Part shown: one piece after another, positions 38,355 through 46,589 of the stretch
Layout of the letters: every line of letters begins with the position of its first letter
How positions within the stretch are numbered: position 1 is the stretch's first letter
NCBI RefSeq assembly: GCF_021233435.1
Contig: NZ_CP089468.1
Coordinates: forward strand, 2,829,720 to 2,893,719
Direction: 5' to 3'
Source: Halobacterium noricense
GTDB lineage: Archaea > Halobacteriota > Halobacteria > Halobacteriales > Halobacteriaceae
DNA length: 64,000 nt
Made by a program: the position numbers and the translations under genes
Notes under the pieces: generated by a model
The model's database searches: none
Seen by the model: the letters and a program-made list of their open reading frames with translations, nothing else
Told to the model about the DNA's origin: nothing

Positions 38355-39209
38355 CTACTCCGCGCCGTTCGCGTCCGCTTCTGCATCCGCGTCCGCTTCT
38401 GCATCCGCGTCCGCTTCCGCATCTGCTTCCGTTTCTGCCGCCTCGAACAGTTTCTGTGCCCACTTCACCGCGTAGCTCGCGCCGTGGCGCCGGTATGCGA
38501 GCGTGTCCAGCGCGGCGAACGGCGCGGGCAGGTCGACGTCGTGTTTGACGGCGCTGCACGCCAACTCGGCGGCATCCGAGAACGACGTCTCGCCGCGCGC
38601 GATTTCCTGCGGGAGGTCGTCGATGCGGCCGGTGACGCGCTCGCCGGCGTCCACCCACGCATCGTGGAGGTCGGGGTAGTCCTCGTCCCACGATTCGAAC
38701 TCCTCGCGCGTGTGGAGGCCGCGGTAGGCGTCGCAGCACGCCGACGCGATCTGGTAGACCGAGGCCGGGTCGGCGTCGACGGCGTCGTCGAACGCGCGGT
38801 ACTCGTCCCCGAAGAAGCCGAGGAACTGCTCGGGGAGGCCCAGTCCCGCTTCGACGAGCGCTTCCGCGACGAGGAAGTCCGCGAATTCGTCCGGTGTGCC
38901 CTCGATGCGCGCCTTCACGAAGACGACCGGCGGCTCCGTCTGGGTCGTCCACGCGACCGCGCCGTCGCCGGGCGTGCCCACGACGAAGTCGCTGGACGCC
39001 AGACGGTAGAGAATCTGTGGAGCGTCTTCGGGGAGCCAGTCGGCGTCGTACTCGCTGGGCGACAGCGACTCGGTGAGCAGCGCGAGGTCGTCGCGGTGCT
39101 CCGGCGGGAGCGTCTGGAAGTCCCTGTCGCAGTCGAGGACGATGGCCTCCGGCGCGTACGTCTCCCGGACCGCCGCGAAGTCACCCGCGAGGTCGCGCTG
39201 GGAGAACAT
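38355..39209 (-). CDS. Haloarchaeal conserved protein with acidic repeat tail
   Basis: A 284-residue soluble protein I know only as an uncharacterised haloarchaeal family (DUF7089-like; recognition is weak). It starts MFSQRDLAGDFAAV and has DFVVGTPGDGAVAWTT and a conserved CC pair (ASACCDAYRGLHT). The last 30 residues are an EADADA repeat, encoded by an 18-base direct repeat at 38367-38420, which can vary in copy number by slippage. The ATG at 39209 follows directly after the stop of a 27-codon frame. Confidence 0.7.
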   Translation of the reverse strand: MFSQRDLAGDFAAVRETYAPEAIVLDCDRDFQTLPPEHRDDLALLTESLSPSEYDADWLPEDAPQILYRLASSDFVVGTPGDGAVAWTTQTEPPVVFVKARIEGTPDEFADFLVAEALVEAGLGLPEQFLGFFGDEYRAFDDAVDADPASVYQIASACCDAYRGLHTREEFESWDEDYPDLHDAWVDAGERVTGRIDDLPQEIARGETSFSDAAELACSAVKHDVDLPAPFAALDTLAYRRHGASYAVKWAQKLFEAAETEADAEADADAEADADAEADANGAE

Positions 39210-39293
39210 CTACGCGACGTTGACGACGATTATCAGCGCCAGAACGGCTGCGAGAGCGACTGTACCGACGACGTACTTCGTTGCCGTGCTCAT
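39210..39293 (-). CDS. 27-residue single-span membrane protein
   Basis: Minus-strand frame MSTATKYVVGTVALAAVL then ALIIVVNVA and TAG. It is one hydrophobic helix behind a short charged start. The stop TAG is followed at once by the ATG of the next gene (TAGATG), which points to translational coupling. Codon third positions are C/G rich as in neighbouring genes. The short length keeps confidence moderate. Function unknown. Confidence 0.6.
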   Translation of the reverse strand: MSTATKYVVGTVALAAVLALIIVVNVA

Positions 39294-39357
39294 GCGCAGT
39301 GGTTCGCCCGCGGCGACTTAAATTGCGGTCGTTCGCGGCCGCGGGTGGAGGGAGACG

Positions 39358-40827
39358 TTACTCCGCGGGCGTCTTCGCGCCGTACGCGCGCCACGCGCCG
39401 GACTTGAAGCGGACGAAGTTGATGGCGGCGCGCACGTACATGTCGCCGAGGATGGCCGCGAAGATGGCCGACAGTCCGAGTCCGAGCCCCGGCGAGACGG
39501 CGGGAATCGAGAGCGGGCCGAGCGCGAACGGGCCGACGACGAAGCTCGCGGGGAGTGCGACGAACGCCAGCGGGAGGCGGACGAGGTACGTTCCCACGAT
39601 GCCGCCGTAGAACGGCCAGCGGGTGTCGCCAGCGCCGCGGAGGCCGCCGCGGAGCGTCCGCGAGACCGAGAAGCCGGCGACGCTCAGTCCGAAGACGCGG
39701 ACGAACGTCACGGTGAGGTCGACGGTGGTCGCGCCGAACGCCTGCGCGATGGGCGCCGCCGCGAGGAAGATGCCCGCACCGATGAGCAACTGGGTGACGA
39801 GCGCGATGCGCAGCGTCTGCCAGCCGTAGTCGGCGGCCTCGTCGGGCTCGCCCGCGCCGAGGCGGTGGCCGACGAGCGTGCTGGAGGCCGTCGCGTACCC
39901 CCACGCGGGCATCAGCGCCAGCAACATCACGCGGCGGCCGATGGCGTACGAGGCGACGACGGGTGTCCCGAGTACGCCGAGCACGAACAGGAACGGGAAC
40001 CGGCCGAACGTCCGCGAGAGCCGCGTGCCAGCAAGCGGGAGCGCGACGCGGACGATTTCGCGGGCGACGCTCCAGTCCCACTGCTTGCCGCGGAGTCGGA
40101 GCGCGACGCTCCAGCGCCCGGAGAGGAGGACGGCGAAGAACACGATGCCCGCGAGCGTGTTCGCGATGGCGGTCCCCCACGCCGCGCCGACGACGCTGAG
40201 TTCGGGGAACCCGAACAGCCCGAAGATGAGCAGCGCGTTCAGCGCGACGTTCGTCGGCAGCGTCACGAGGCGCACGTACATCGGCGTCCGAGTGTCGCCG
40301 GCACCCGCCAGCGCCCGCGCTGCGGTCATGCTCCAGAACCGGAACACCACCGACAGCATCACCACGCGGAGGTAGTCCGCGCCCAGCGCCGCCGTCTCCG
40401 CGTCGCTGGCGAGCAAGCTCACGAGCGGGTCCGCGTACAGCCACGCGCCAGCGGTGAGCGGGACCGAGAGCAGCAGCGAGAGCCACAGCGACTGCTTGAT
40501 GGCGAAGTCTGCCTCCGCGTCCTCCTCGGCTCCCTTCAGCCGGGAGACGACGCTGATGGTGCCGCTGGTCAGCGCGAGCGCGAGCCCGAACGGGATGAAG
40601 TAGTACTGGAAGCCGAATTCGAGGGCGGCGACCGCGACGTCCCCCGCGGCGATGCTCACCATCAGGAAGTCCGTCGTTCGCAGCACGGTGCGCAGGCCGC
40701 CGGTCACCATCGCGGGGAGCGCGAGGTCGAACGCCTCCTCACCCTTCTTCCGGTCGACGAGCCCGAGCCACGCCAGCAGCGCGGGGAACGCGGCGACGAG
40801 GGCCTCCACGCGGCGACGAACGGTCAT
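39358..40827 (-). CDS. MATE-family efflux protein (second)
   Basis: A 489-residue protein with about 12 membrane segments in the MATE plan (FDLALPAMVTGGLRTVLRTT at the start of the first half; AREIVRVALPLAGTRLSRTF starting the second; GWQTLRIALVTQLL). Likely a cation-coupled exporter. Sequence differs clearly from the MATE protein at 17263-18675: this one has TDFLMVSIAAGDVAVAALEF, the other DAFWLGRVSEEAVAA. No regulator gene adjoins it. 225 bases upstream of it, before oapC, hold nothing I can name. Confidence 0.9.
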   Translation of the reverse strand: MTVRRRVEALVAAFPALLAWLGLVDRKKGEEAFDLALPAMVTGGLRTVLRTTDFLMVSIAAGDVAVAALEFGFQYYFIPFGLALALTSGTISVVSRLKGAEEDAEADFAIKQSLWLSLLLSVPLTAGAWLYADPLVSLLASDAETAALGADYLRVVMLSVVFRFWSMTAARALAGAGDTRTPMYVRLVTLPTNVALNALLIFGLFGFPELSVVGAAWGTAIANTLAGIVFFAVLLSGRWSVALRLRGKQWDWSVAREIVRVALPLAGTRLSRTFGRFPFLFVLGVLGTPVVASYAIGRRVMLLALMPAWGYATASSTLVGHRLGAGEPDEAADYGWQTLRIALVTQLLIGAGIFLAAAPIAQAFGATTVDLTVTFVRVFGLSVAGFSVSRTLRGGLRGAGDTRWPFYGGIVGTYLVRLPLAFVALPASFVVGPFALGPLSIPAVSPGLGLGLSAIFAAILGDMYVRAAINFVRFKSGAWRAYGAKTPAE

Positions 40828-41052
40828 CTACTGGAGGGGTCGTGTCGGCGCGGAAAACACCTTCGGCAGCCGGCAACCTACCGCGGGTTCGCGTACCGCC
40901 GCAGGTTCGCGGACTGCTGTCGGTTCACGTGCGATCGTACCCGCGAGTCGAAAGCGGAAGGATGGAGAGTGGGAACGGACTGCGGGACGAGAGGGTGGAG
41001 CGTGGAAACGGGTGCAGGGAGAGGATGGGGTCGAAACGGGACTGTTCGCGCG

Positions 41053-41832
41053 CTACTCGTCGTCGGTCTCCCAGGCGTCCGGCACCTCGATGACGTACTG
41101 GCCGTCCTCCTGGAGCGCGATGATGTACTCCTGACGGTCGTACAGCTCCATGAGGTTGAGCTCGTACTGGCCGGGCGCGACGATGCGGATGGACTCGAAC
41201 TGGTCGTTGAGCTCCTGCCGGAGGTCCTCCAGTTCGGGTCGGTCCTCGGGGTCGTCGGGCTCCTTGACGACGCGGCCGTCCGACGGCGCGTCCGGCAGCG
41301 AGTCCTTGTCGACGACGGAACTCCGGGCGTCCGCCTGCGCGGCGTCCTCGTCGCCCGTCTCCGTGCTGGCGTCGATGCCCTCTGCGGGTTCTTCTTCGGA
41401 CAGGTCGCCCCCCGTTTCGGATGCGTTGGGAGCACTCGGATCCGTCTCGTCGGCTGCCCCCGACGCCTCGGTTTCGGGTGCGCTGGGGTCGGCTTCGGCG
41501 TCGGCAGTGCTGGACGCGTCTGCAGTGCTGGCGGCGCCAGTCGTCTCGGCGTCCTCGCCAGTCGTACGCGCTGCGGGGTCGGGGTCGCTGGTCACGGCGT
41601 CTCGGACCTTGTTCGCGGCGCGGCCGACCGCGCCCGCGACGGTCCCCCCCTCGCGTTCGGGGGGCTCGGGCGAGTCGGCGTCCGCGTCGGCTGGCGGGTC
41701 AGCCGGCTCGGATTCGGCGACATCACCGGGGTGGTACTGGAACTTGTTCCCGCCGCAGTCCGGGCATCCCGACAACATTTCCTTGGAGCCGTCCGCGAAG
41801 ACGTGCCCGCAGTTCGTACACTGGTGAGGCAT
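41053..41832 (-). CDS. oapC: Origin-associated zinc-finger protein OapC
   Basis: A 259-residue acidic protein. It has an N-terminal zinc ribbon (HQCTNCGHVFADGSKEML then CPDCGGNKFQYH), a long disordered Asp/Glu/Ser/Ala-rich middle (about 45-190) and a compact C-terminal domain (ELNDQFESIRIVAPGQYELN, then LMELYDRQEYIIALQEDG). The order GTPase, DUF2073, zinc-ribbon protein beside the main origin is a known haloarchaeal arrangement (oapA-B-C). Its start overlaps the oapB stop (TAATG), so it is the last gene of the operon. Biochemical role unclear. Confidence 0.85.
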   Translation of the reverse strand: MPHQCTNCGHVFADGSKEMLSGCPDCGGNKFQYHPGDVAESEPADPPADADADSPEPPEREGGTVAGAVGRAANKVRDAVTSDPDPAARTTGEDAETTGAASTADASSTADAEADPSAPETEASGAADETDPSAPNASETGGDLSEEEPAEGIDASTETGDEDAAQADARSSVVDKDSLPDAPSDGRVVKEPDDPEDRPELEDLRQELNDQFESIRIVAPGQYELNLMELYDRQEYIIALQEDGQYVIEVPDAWETDDE

Positions 41833-42224
41833 TACTTGCGGGAAACGAGCGCGCTGATGAGCGTCTCGTCCTTGTGGAGGGACTGAATCTGGTTCGCCGG
41901 TCCGACGACCGTGAGCTTCGACGTCGACTGCTTGCCCATCAAGCGGCCGAGCAAGCCCGTGTCGTTGGTCTCGGACTGCGGGAAGCTCTCAATCTCGATG
42001 CCGGAGAAGCCGTCCGGGTTGATCTCTGTCATCGTCACTTCGATGAGTTTCGACTCCTCGTCGGGGGTGAGGCCGGCCTCCAGGACGACGATTTTGCCGT
42101 CGCGGACGCCGTCCAGAATCATCCGAATCTTCTCCATGGACGTCTTGCCGGACATCCGCTCGGCGCTGATGAGGTCGATCTGGACGCCGTCGCCCGGTCC
42201 GTCTTCGCTCGTGGTTTCAGGCAT
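41832..42224 (-). CDS. oapB: Origin-associated DUF2073 protein OapB
   Basis: A 130-residue protein of the DUF2073 family. Conserved pieces are GVQIDLISAERMSGKTSMEK, RMILDGVRDGKIVVLEAGLT, TMTEINPDGFSGIEIES and KLTVVGPANQIQSLHKDETL. In archaea the family is found next to the Era-like GTPase, as here (6 bases between them), so the two probably act together. No catalytic motif is visible. Confidence 0.88.
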   Translation of the reverse strand: MPETTSEDGPGDGVQIDLISAERMSGKTSMEKIRMILDGVRDGKIVVLEAGLTPDEESKLIEVTMTEINPDGFSGIEIESFPQSETNDTGLLGRLMGKQSTSKLTVVGPANQIQSLHKDETLISALVSRK

Positions 42225-42230
42225 CGTGAG

Positions 42231-42875
42231 TCACCCGAAGTACTCCGCGATCTTCTCGTAGACCTCGTCCATGTTCTCGCCCTCCAGCGCGGAGAGCGGA
42301 ATCGTCTCGTGTTGGGGGAACGCGTTCGACACGCGCTGGATGTTCGAGCCCTCGAGGTCGGTCTTGTTCGCGAGGATGAGCACCGGCAGGTCCCGACTCT
42401 CGATGATGCCGATGAGCATCGTGTTCACCTGCGTGAACGGGTCCGTCGTGGAGTCGAGGACGTAGATGACACCGTCGACGTCCTCGCGGAGCCAGTGCAT
42501 CGCCTCCGCGACGCCCTCGGTGGCTTCGCGGGAGCGGCGCACGGCCTCGTCTTTCTCCATGTCGTGCTCGAGGAACTCCGAGTAGTCGACTTTCGTCGTC
42601 ACGCCGGGCGTGTCGACGATGTCGATGTTGACGGTCTTCCCGTCGCGTTTGATTTCGACGTTTTCCTTCCGGCGCGCGCGGCGCGTCTCGTGCGGGATGT
42701 GGCTCTCCGGGCCGACCGCGTCGCCGGTCCAGTCGCGAGCGATACGGTTCGCGAGCGTGGTCTTGCCGGCGTTCGGCGGGCCGTAAATCCCGATTCGTTT
42801 CGGTTCCGAGTCGTCGGCAAACAGGCTCGCCGACACCCGTGAGATGCTGTCTCTGAGTTCTGCGAACAGTCCCAT
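42231..42875 (-). CDS. oapA: Origin-associated Era-like GTPase OapA
   Basis: A 214-residue GTP-binding protein. G1 is GIYGPPNAGKTTLANRIA, G3 is DIVDTPGVTTKVD and G4 is ANKTDLEG, all intact. The effector region differs from bacterial Era, and there is no KH domain. It is first gene of the oapA-B-C operon, reading away from the origin. A possible promoter box (GCATACAAGG on the minus strand) about 30 bases before the ATG suggests a nearly leaderless transcript. Confidence 0.9.
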   Translation of the reverse strand: MGLFAELRDSISRVSASLFADDSEPKRIGIYGPPNAGKTTLANRIARDWTGDAVGPESHIPHETRRARRKENVEIKRDGKTVNIDIVDTPGVTTKVDYSEFLEHDMEKDEAVRRSREATEGVAEAMHWLREDVDGVIYVLDSTTDPFTQVNTMLIGIIESRDLPVLILANKTDLEGSNIQRVSNAFPQHETIPLSALEGENMDEVYEKIAEYFG

Positions 42876-43050
42876 CCTTGACCTCCATACGCACCCCGCG
42901 CCTTGTATGCTTGACGCAGGATACGGACGGTTGATAGGGGAGAGCCGGCGAGCGGACTTAAACTTACGTCAGACAGCGGGTGTGGAGACAGGTGGGACGA
43001 CAGCTGGAACGGATGTTGGGCAAGTTGGACGAAAAGCCTGGGGCGGGAGT

Positions 43051-43078
43051 AGAGAGTAGAGAGTAGAGAGTAGAGAGT
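43051..43078. repeat. 7-bp tandem repeat (AGAGAGT x4) in the origin
   Basis: Four perfect AGAGAGT units with a partial one on the left (from 43047), a purine-only strand. About 70 bases outside the left Orc-box element. Confidence 0.85.
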
Positions 43079-43147
43079 AACCCAAGAGGGAGGAGAGGGA
43101 TAGGTGGGCGGGCCGAGTGGGGAGTGGTAGCGTGGACCGACGCGAGG

Positions 43148-43177
43148 CCCCCCACCCCTTCGTTTCGAGTGGAAACG
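43148..43177 (-). promoter_or_regulatory. Origin recognition box 1
   Basis: Minus strand GTTTCCACTCGAAACGAAGG, then GGTGGGGGG. It has the haloarchaeal ORB core (TCCA, GAAACGAAGGGG) with its G-rich tail and faces left. Confidence 0.8.
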
Positions 43178-43250
43178 GGAGCAGCCGTAGGCCGGGAGCG
43201 ACAGAACGGGAGATTCGGGCGGGAAAGCCACTAGTTCTAGACCAGACCAC

Positions 43251-43325
43251 GTCAACAAAATTCGGTACGGGCTGTATTGCGGTTACTGTTTCTGAGTATA
43301 TGACTTAGTCTTTTCCCTCTTCTAG
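43251..43325. other. Likely duplex-unwinding element
   Basis: The most AT-rich stretch of the origin gap, with CAACAAAATTC, CTGTATTGCGG and GAGTATATGACTTAGTC. It lies between oppositely oriented boxes 1 and 2, the usual place for strand opening. Confidence 0.65.
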
Positions 43326-43368
43326 AGCCAATCCTGTTCTGTGACCCCCTCCCCCGGTCCGTTTCGCC

Positions 43369-43397
43369 GTTCCACCCGAAACGAAGGGGTGGGGGGC
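43369..43397 (+). promoter_or_regulatory. Origin recognition box 2
   Basis: GTTCCACCCGAAACGAAGGG, then GTGGGGGGC. Same core and G tail as box 1, opposite strand; the two flank the AT-rich element. Confidence 0.8.
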
Positions 43398-43407
43398 GGA
43401 CCCCTGT

Positions 43408-43440
43408 CCCCCACCCCAACCCCCCTGTTTCCGATGGAAC
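43408..43440 (-). promoter_or_regulatory. Origin recognition box 3
   Basis: Minus strand GTTCCATCGGAAACAGGGGG, then GTTGGGGTGGGGG. The core is diverged (GAAACAGGGG) but the G tail is longest. It faces box 2 tail to tail. Confidence 0.65.
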
Positions 43441-43873
43441 TCCCCAACTCACTCGTCGAGAACCCCAGCCGTCGGTTCGTTCTCTCTGAAACGGACCTCG
43501 TGAGAAGCAGAACCAGTCTCACGCGCGCACTCGAAACACTCCTCCTCGAACCCTCTCGAATTCGCTATCCGCCGACTAGCCCCGCCGTGTCTCGTCTACC
43601 CAGCCGGTTTCGACGTCGACGGACACTCCGAACGTTCAACGCTCTCGGCGCTTCCGACTCTCTCGGACTCTCTCGTCGTGTTCTAGCAGACGAACGATTT
43701 GCGTACCTAACCGGAGTCAGAACCAAACGTTTCGTCGCTCGTCTGACCTCATCGAAACTTATTAGTCCCTCACGTTTCCATTAGTTCATCTGCATCAACT
43801 GGAGCGCCCGGTCACTGAACCGCCTCGAACGCCCCGTTCGCGCCGGTCTGTGGCTTCCTCTCCGTGCGCGGCG

Positions 43874-43896
43874 CTCTCCACACGAAACGAAGGGGC
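43874..43896 (+). promoter_or_regulatory. Origin recognition box 4, next to orc1
   Basis: CTCTCCACACGAAACGAAGG then GGC, ending 10 bases before the orc1 ATG. The tail is not G-rich. Orc1 binding here could repress its own gene; that is inference. Confidence 0.65.
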
Positions 43897-43906
43897 ACCG
43901 CAAATC

Positions 43907-45403
43907 ATGTCAGACGAACCGACGACGGACGGCCGACGTACTGCCGACCGGGACTTCGAGGTGGACCTCGACGACGTCCTCGAGGACGACGAGGACGGCG
44001 ACGAGGGGCTGTTCGACGACTTGCTCAGCGGCGAACCCATCTTCGAGAACAAGGAGGTGTTGCGGCCGTCGTACACGCCACACGAACTCCCGCACCGGAA
44101 AGACCAGATCAACAACATGGCGACGATTCTCGTCGCGGCGCTGCGCGGCGAGACGCCGTCGAACATCCTCATCTACGGGAAGACCGGGACGGGGAAGACC
44201 GCCAGCGCGAAGTTCGTCAGCCAGGAACTGGAGCGGACCTCCCAGAAGTACGACGTCCCCTGCGAGGTCGAGTACATCAACTGCGAGGTTACGGATACCC
44301 AGTACCGCGTGCTCGCGCAGCTCGCGAACACGTTCATCGAGCAGAACCGCACGTTCATCGACGAGCGCGTCGAGGAACTCCAGGGTCTCCGGGAGGCCGG
44401 CGAGGACGACCCGGGCGTGCTCGAATCCGACGACGACAACGACGACCACCTCGACTTCGACTCCGTCGAGGCCGTCGACGAGCGCATCGAGGCGCTGCAC
44501 GAGGAGAAGTCCGAGATGGACGACGTCCCGATGACGGGGTGGCCGACCGACCGCGTGTACGCGCGCTTCTTCGAGGCCGTCGACTACGTCGAGCGCGTCG
44601 CGGTCATCATGCTCGACGAGATCGACAAGCTCGTCGAGAAGTCCGGCGACGACACCCTCTACAACCTCTCGCGGATGAACTCCGAGCTGGAGAACTCCCG
44701 GGTCTCCATCATCGGCATCAGCAACGACCTGAAGTTCACCGACTTCCTCGACCCGCGCGTCAAATCGAGTCTCGGCGAGGAGGAGATCGTCTTCCCGCCG
44801 TACGACGCCAACCAGCTCCGGGACATCCTCCAGCACCGTGCGGACGTCGCGTTCAAGGATAACGCGCTCTCCGAGGACGTCATCCCGCTGTGTGCGGCGT
44901 TCGCCGCCCAGGAGCACGGTGACGCGCGTCGCGCGCTCGACCTCCTCCGGACCGCCGGCGAACTCGCCGAACGCGACCAGTCGGACTCAGTCACCGAGGA
45001 GAACGTGCGGCGCGCCCAGGACAAAATCGAACTCGACCGCGTGGTCGAGGTCGTGCGCACGCTCCCGACGCAGAGCAAACTCGTCCTGTACGCCATCCTC
45101 CTGCTGGAGGACAACGGCGTCCACAACGTGAACACGGGCGAGGTGTACAACATCTACAAGACGCTCTGCGACGAGCTCGACGCGGACGTGCTCACGCAGC
45201 GCCGCGTCACCGACCTCATCAGCGAACTCGACATGCTCGGTATCGTGAACGCGGTCGTCGTCTCGAAGGGCCGCTACGGCCGCACGAAGGAAATATCGCT
45301 GTCGGTTCCCGTCGAGGAGACCGAAGCCGTCCTCGAAGCGGACTCCCGGCTCAGCGACATCGAGAACGTCACGCCGTTCGTGCAGGCGCGCTTCGACAAC
45401 TGA
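43907..45403 (+). CDS. orc1: Origin recognition/initiator protein Orc1/Cdc6
   Basis: Initiator that binds the boxes of the adjacent origin and loads the MCM helicase. The 498 residues have an AAA+ domain (Walker A YGKTGTGKTASAKF, Walker B VIMLDEIDKLVEK, sensor 1 GISNDLKFTDFLDPRVKSSL, sensor 2 GDARRALDLLRTAGELAE) and a C-terminal winged helix (about 395-480; QRRVTDLISELDMLGIVNAV). ATG 43907 (MSDEPTTDGRRT) is chosen because an upstream extension would run through box 4. The oap operon on the other side marks this as the main, oriC1-type locus. Confidence 0.96.
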   Translation: MSDEPTTDGRRTADRDFEVDLDDVLEDDEDGDEGLFDDLLSGEPIFENKEVLRPSYTPHELPHRKDQINNMATILVAALRGETPSNILIYGKTGTGKTASAKFVSQELERTSQKYDVPCEVEYINCEVTDTQYRVLAQLANTFIEQNRTFIDERVEELQGLREAGEDDPGVLESDDDNDDHLDFDSVEAVDERIEALHEEKSEMDDVPMTGWPTDRVYARFFEAVDYVERVAVIMLDEIDKLVEKSGDDTLYNLSRMNSELENSRVSIIGISNDLKFTDFLDPRVKSSLGEEEIVFPPYDANQLRDILQHRADVAFKDNALSEDVIPLCAAFAAQEHGDARRALDLLRTAGELAERDQSDSVTEENVRRAQDKIELDRVVEVVRTLPTQSKLVLYAILLLEDNGVHNVNTGEVYNIYKTLCDELDADVLTQRRVTDLISELDMLGIVNAVVVSKGRYGRTKEISLSVPVEETEAVLEADSRLSDIENVTPFVQARFDN

Positions 45404-45440
45404 GCGCCGGTCGATTCTCTCCGTACGCCGTCGACGCTAC

Positions 45441-45470
45441 GCCAACCCCCTTCGTTTCCCGTCCACACAC
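45441..45470 (-). promoter_or_regulatory. Origin recognition box 5, behind orc1
   Basis: Minus strand GTGTGTGGACGGGAAACGAA, then GGGGGTTGGC. It has the GAAACGAAGGGG core and a G-rich tail. 38 bases after the orc1 stop. Confidence 0.6.
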
Positions 45471-45592
45471 CACGATGGCGTAGCCACGCCCGTCCACTCG
45501 AAACACTCCCGAATCGAGAATCAAAAGCGACGCCTCAGTCCTCCTTCCCACGAAAGGGTAGTCGAAAGCTCGTCTCCCGTTACCGACTGCGG

Positions 45593-45901
45593 TCAGTCGC
45601 TCGGGTACGACTCAGTGGTCGGTTCGCCGGGGCTCGTGGTGCCGACGTGCGGGACGGCGACCCGGTAGAGCGCGTACACGAGCAACACGAGCAGCGCCGC
45701 GACGACCAGCGCCGTCCGGACGTTCGGGTCGATGGTCGGCTGGGCTATCACTTCGCCGGCGTCGTTGGTCACGGGCGCCGCGCCGCGGGGCGCGCCGTCG
45801 AGCGTTTCTATCAGGCCGGTGACGACGACGCCGAGCAGCAGCAAGCCGCCGCTCAGCGCTATCGCGAGCCTGTCCGCGAGGTCGACGTCGTTGGATTGCA
45901 T
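45593..45901 (-). CDS. Small membrane protein, partner of DoxX
   Basis: A 102-residue protein with two hydrophobic helices (LAIALSGGLLLLGVVVTGLI and TALVVAALLVLLVYALYRVA) around an acidic loop. I do not recognise the family. It has an almost ideal ribosome binding site (AGGAGGTGA, minus strand about 45907-45915) that begins in the DoxX stop codon, so it is translated as the second gene of that operon. Confidence 0.7.
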   Translation of the reverse strand: MQSNDVDLADRLAIALSGGLLLLGVVVTGLIETLDGAPRGAAPVTNDAGEVIAQPTIDPNVRTALVVAALLVLLVYALYRVAVPHVGTTSPGEPTTESYPSD

Positions 45902-45906
45902 TTACT

Positions 45907-45915
45907 GTCACCTCC
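45907..45915 (-). promoter_or_regulatory. Perfect ribosome binding site
   Basis: Minus strand AGGAGGTGA, matching the 16S 3' tail in this window, 6 bases before the ATG at 45901. Fixes the start of the small membrane protein. Confidence 0.75.
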
Positions 45916-46433
45916 TAGCCGAGTAGGTACTTCAGCCGCGGGCGGTTCTGGACGAAGTCGGTGCGCTCGATGAGTGCGTCGAGGCCGTAGTGGCGGCCGG
46001 CCGCGAACACGATCATCGTCACGAACAACAGCATCCCCATCAGGTCGCTGTTGACGAGTCCGTGCCCGAAGCTGGCGTTCCCGACGAAGAACAGGCTCAT
46101 GAAGAACACGCCGAAGAACGACGCGAGCCGGACGAGCACGCCGAACATGAGCCCGAGCCCGATCGCCGTCTCCCCGAGCGGCACGAGCGCGCCGAGGAGG
46201 TCCGGGAACCCCGCGAGGAACGTTGCGAGCGGTCCCAGCGTGGTGCCGCTCATGCCCTGCAGGTAGCCGGCGGCACCGAAGCTCAGCCCGCTGTCGAGGA
46301 GCTTCCCGAGCCCGGAGTGGACGAACCACCAGCCGGTGAGCACGCGAAGCATCGCGACCCAGTACGCCGCCCACGGCCCCGAGAGTTCGAAGTCGACCTC
46401 GTTCCTCAAGGGGGTTGCCGCATCGTATGACAT
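45915..46433 (-). CDS. DoxX family membrane protein
   Basis: A 172-residue DoxX-type protein with four membrane segments. Family marks are the first helix MLRVLTGWWFVHSGLGKLL and GALVPLGETAIGLGLMFGVL, then GNASFGHGLVNSDLMGMLLF. DoxX proteins are tied to quinone-linked electron transfer or thiol/sulfur stress, but the role of this one is open. I chose ATG 46433 (MSYDAATPLRN) because GAGGTGAT lies just before it; ATG 46439 is possible. A TATA-type box (GGTTATAGG, minus strand, near 46475) precedes it. Confidence 0.85.
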   Translation of the reverse strand: MSYDAATPLRNEVDFELSGPWAAYWVAMLRVLTGWWFVHSGLGKLLDSGLSFGAAGYLQGMSGTTLGPLATFLAGFPDLLGALVPLGETAIGLGLMFGVLVRLASFFGVFFMSLFFVGNASFGHGLVNSDLMGMLLFVTMIVFAAGRHYGLDALIERTDFVQNRPRLKYLLG

Positions 46434-46589
46434 TCCCATCACCTCACGTGTGGAGGTAGCCGCTGGACCCCTATAACCCGAGCCGCGATTCCAACGCAGT
46501 AAGACGCGTTCCCAGATACTGAGAACGACGTTCCCGGACTCTGAAAATCGGACGACCAGTTAACTCTCCGTACCTCCGAGCGTCGGGTG

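Larger units (their letters stand above)
42876..43906. other. Replication origin (oriC1-type)
   Basis: The 1031 bases between oapA and orc1 have no gene. They contain Orc-box-like elements: 43148-43177 (minus), 43369-43397 (plus), 43408-43440 (minus) and 43874-43896 (plus). An AT-rich stretch at 43251-43325 lies between the first two, which point outward-to-inward with their G-rich tails away from each other, as expected for a duplex-unwinding element flanked by Orc sites. A 7-bp tandem repeat is at 43051-43078. A TTATTAG box near 43757 may serve orc1. Confidence 0.85.
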
